Shown here piece by piece: positions 6,143 through 6,649 of a stretch of DNA of 6,649 nt; positions within the stretch are counted from its first letter, which is position 1; every line of letters begins with the position of its first letter. The stretch is taken from assembly GCA_027295645.1 (NCBI GenBank), contig JAPUKM010000175.1:1-6649 (forward strand), in the 5' to 3' direction. The notes beneath the pieces were generated by a model. It had not been told where the DNA came from. It did not search any database and was given only the letters and a program-made list of their open reading frames with translations. Made by a program: the position numbers and the translations under genes. The DNA comes from Chloroflexota bacterium. GTDB lineage: Bacteria; Chloroflexota; Dehalococcoidia; Lucifugimonadales; JAPUKM01.

Positions 6143-6273
6143 CTAATGGGCTACTAAATCCGGTCGCAAGCAAGTTTTGAATTTCCATTGTCAGCGTGGC
6201 GGCTTCCAATCGAGGAGTGTCACCGACACCATATTCAGAAGGAAGCTGATGCATCCAGTAGCTAGGCTGTGGT

Positions 6274-6321
6274 GGTTGGCTGCCGGTCCACTTGACCCCT
6301 GAAGGATAAGGCAGGCTAACC
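6274..6321 (+). repeat. Imperfect 11-bp inverted repeat with nested small stems
   Basis: GGTTGGCTGCC (6274-6284) pairs with GGCAGGCTAACC (6310-6321), with one bulged G and one G-U pair. The loop of 25 bases can form GGTC/GACC (6285-6288 with 6294-6297). The plus-strand 3' side continues TTTGTTTAAG, so in that direction it resembles a weak terminator. The G-U pair also favours the plus-strand RNA. The minus strand has no U-run at the matching place, so it is a poor terminator for the tRNA. Confidence 0.3.
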
Positions 6322-6358
6322 TTTGTTTAAGACTAGTCCGCTTTTTATATCTGGATGT

Positions 6359-6435
6359 TGGTAGCGCGTGCGGGATTCGAACCCGCGATCTCCGCCTTGA
6401 GAGGGCGGTGTCCTTGGCCACTAGACGAACGCGCC
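6359..6435 (-). tRNA. tRNA-Glu (anticodon CUC), 3' CCA encoded
   Basis: Read on the minus strand from 6435 the molecule folds as a full cloverleaf of 77 bases including CCA. The acceptor strand GGCGCGT (6435-6429) pairs with ACGCGCT (6369-6363), the D arm spans 6426-6410, and the anticodon stem CCGCC/GGCGG encloses the loop CTCTCAA (6408-6392). The variable region has 5 bases and the T arm GCGGGTTCGAATCCCGC lies at 6386-6370. The anticodon CTC reads GAG codons, so the identity is glutamate; the D-arm sequence TCGTCTAGTGGCC is also typical of bacterial tRNA-Glu. The discriminator is A (6362) and CCA is encoded (6361-6359). The first acceptor pair is G1-U72, a wobble. No clear terminator follows. 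Confidence 0.96.
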
Positions 6436-6481
6436 ACGTACACTTGCTTGGCCACCCTTTTTGTAGGGATGGCGCACTAGT

Positions 6482-6511
6482 AATCTACCGTCGTCCCAAG
6501 CTTCAGGTCAA
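6482..6511 (-). promoter_or_regulatory. Probable promoter of tRNA-Glu
   Basis: On the minus strand, TTGACC (6511-6506) and TAGATT (6487-6482) form a -35/-10 pair with an 18-base spacer. Transcription would begin near 6475, about 40 bases before the mature tRNA 5' end. The -35 overlaps the stop codon of the upstream minus-strand gene. Confidence 0.5.
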
Positions 6512-6648
6512 GGCGATTGCTCGGTTTTAATGGTGACGGCTTCTGGGTAGCTCTTCCGCTCCTCTTCGATCGACGTGGTGCGTCCCTTGGCCTCCCGGAC
6601 CTGCGGCCTCTCCGTCTTGCATGCAGGACACCAGACGGTCTCCTTTGA
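6508..6648 (-). CDS. C-terminal fragment of an unrecognised protein with a CPAC motif
   Basis: The last 46 codons of a minus-strand frame enter from the right edge of the window and end at TGA (6510-6508). The residues ETVWCPACKTERPQVR include a Cys-x2-Cys pair, as found in zinc-ribbon knuckles, followed by a charged tail with EEERKSYPEAVTIKTEQSP. The start and any second cysteine pair lie outside the window. The frame is the only one of the six here without an early stop and has a protein-like composition. It could be a small zinc-ribbon protein or the tail of a longer one; no function is assigned. The stop overlaps the probable tRNA promoter -35. Confidence 0.5.
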   Translation of the reverse strand, partial: SKETVWCPACKTERPQVREAKGRTTSIEEERKSYPEAVTIKTEQSP

Positions 6649-6649
6649 G

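Larger units (their letters stand above)
5947..6358. other. AT-richer intergenic region between ABC operon and tRNA-Glu
   Basis: This stretch of about 410 bases has visibly lower GC than the genes on both sides and no convincing complete gene on either strand. It contains the hairpin at 6007-6034, the longer imperfect hairpin at 6274-6321 and a short minus-strand open stretch at 6038-6142 that might be a gene remnant. No long repeats, transposase motifs or tRNA-derived direct repeats were seen. Confidence 0.6.

Noticed and set aside
6191..6421. Minus-strand 76-codon frame beginning MAKDTALSRRRSRVRIP.
   Set aside because: Its N-terminal part is a translation of the tRNA-Glu gene on the same strand, a well-known false gene type.
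1..6649. CRISPR array, insertion sequence, integrase or toxin-antitoxin pair.
   Set aside because: No regularly spaced repeats, terminal inverted repeats with a transposase, or paired small genes were found.

Overview
The window looks like ordinary chromosome from a moderately GC-rich bacterium, with coding DNA clearly richer in GC than the gaps. No mobile element, CRISPR array or phage gene is visible. The gene set (a UbiD-family decarboxylase, a long-form RidA-like protein, paired ABC-2 export systems and a tRNA with encoded CCA) would fit an environmental lineage such as Chloroflexota/SAR202-like Dehalococcoidia. That placement is an impression only; no marker gene fixes the taxon.

Left part (1-2153): a UbiD-family prenyl-FMN decarboxylase runs on the minus strand and is cut off at its C-terminus by the window edge. 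It is transcribed divergently from a plus-strand RidA (YjgF/YER057c/UK114) family gene. The 275-base gap between them holds a well-formed minus-strand promoter for the decarboxylase, a possible extended -10 for the RidA gene, and a perfect 9-bp hairpin in the RidA leader.

Middle part (2154-5946): a 205-220 base gap rich in overlapping inverted repeats, including a terminator-like hairpin, leads into a tight four-gene plus-strand operon. Its order is ABC ATPase, ABC-2 permease, ABC ATPase, ABC-2 permease. The junctions are an 8-base overlap, an ATGA overlap and a directly abutting TAA/ATG, so the four products are probably made together and act as one or two membrane export complexes. The substrate cannot be read from the sequence.

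Right part (5947-6649): an AT-richer stretch of about 410 bases has two hairpins and a short degenerate-looking minus-strand reading frame but no convincing gene. It is followed by a minus-strand tRNA-Glu(CUC) with its own probable promoter, and then by the C-terminal 46 codons of an unrecognised minus-strand protein with a CPAC motif.

The best candidates for something new are the competing hairpins and possible leaderless start at the head of the ABC operon, and the Asp found where UbiD enzymes normally have a metal-binding His. I did not find a clearly undescribed multi-gene system.
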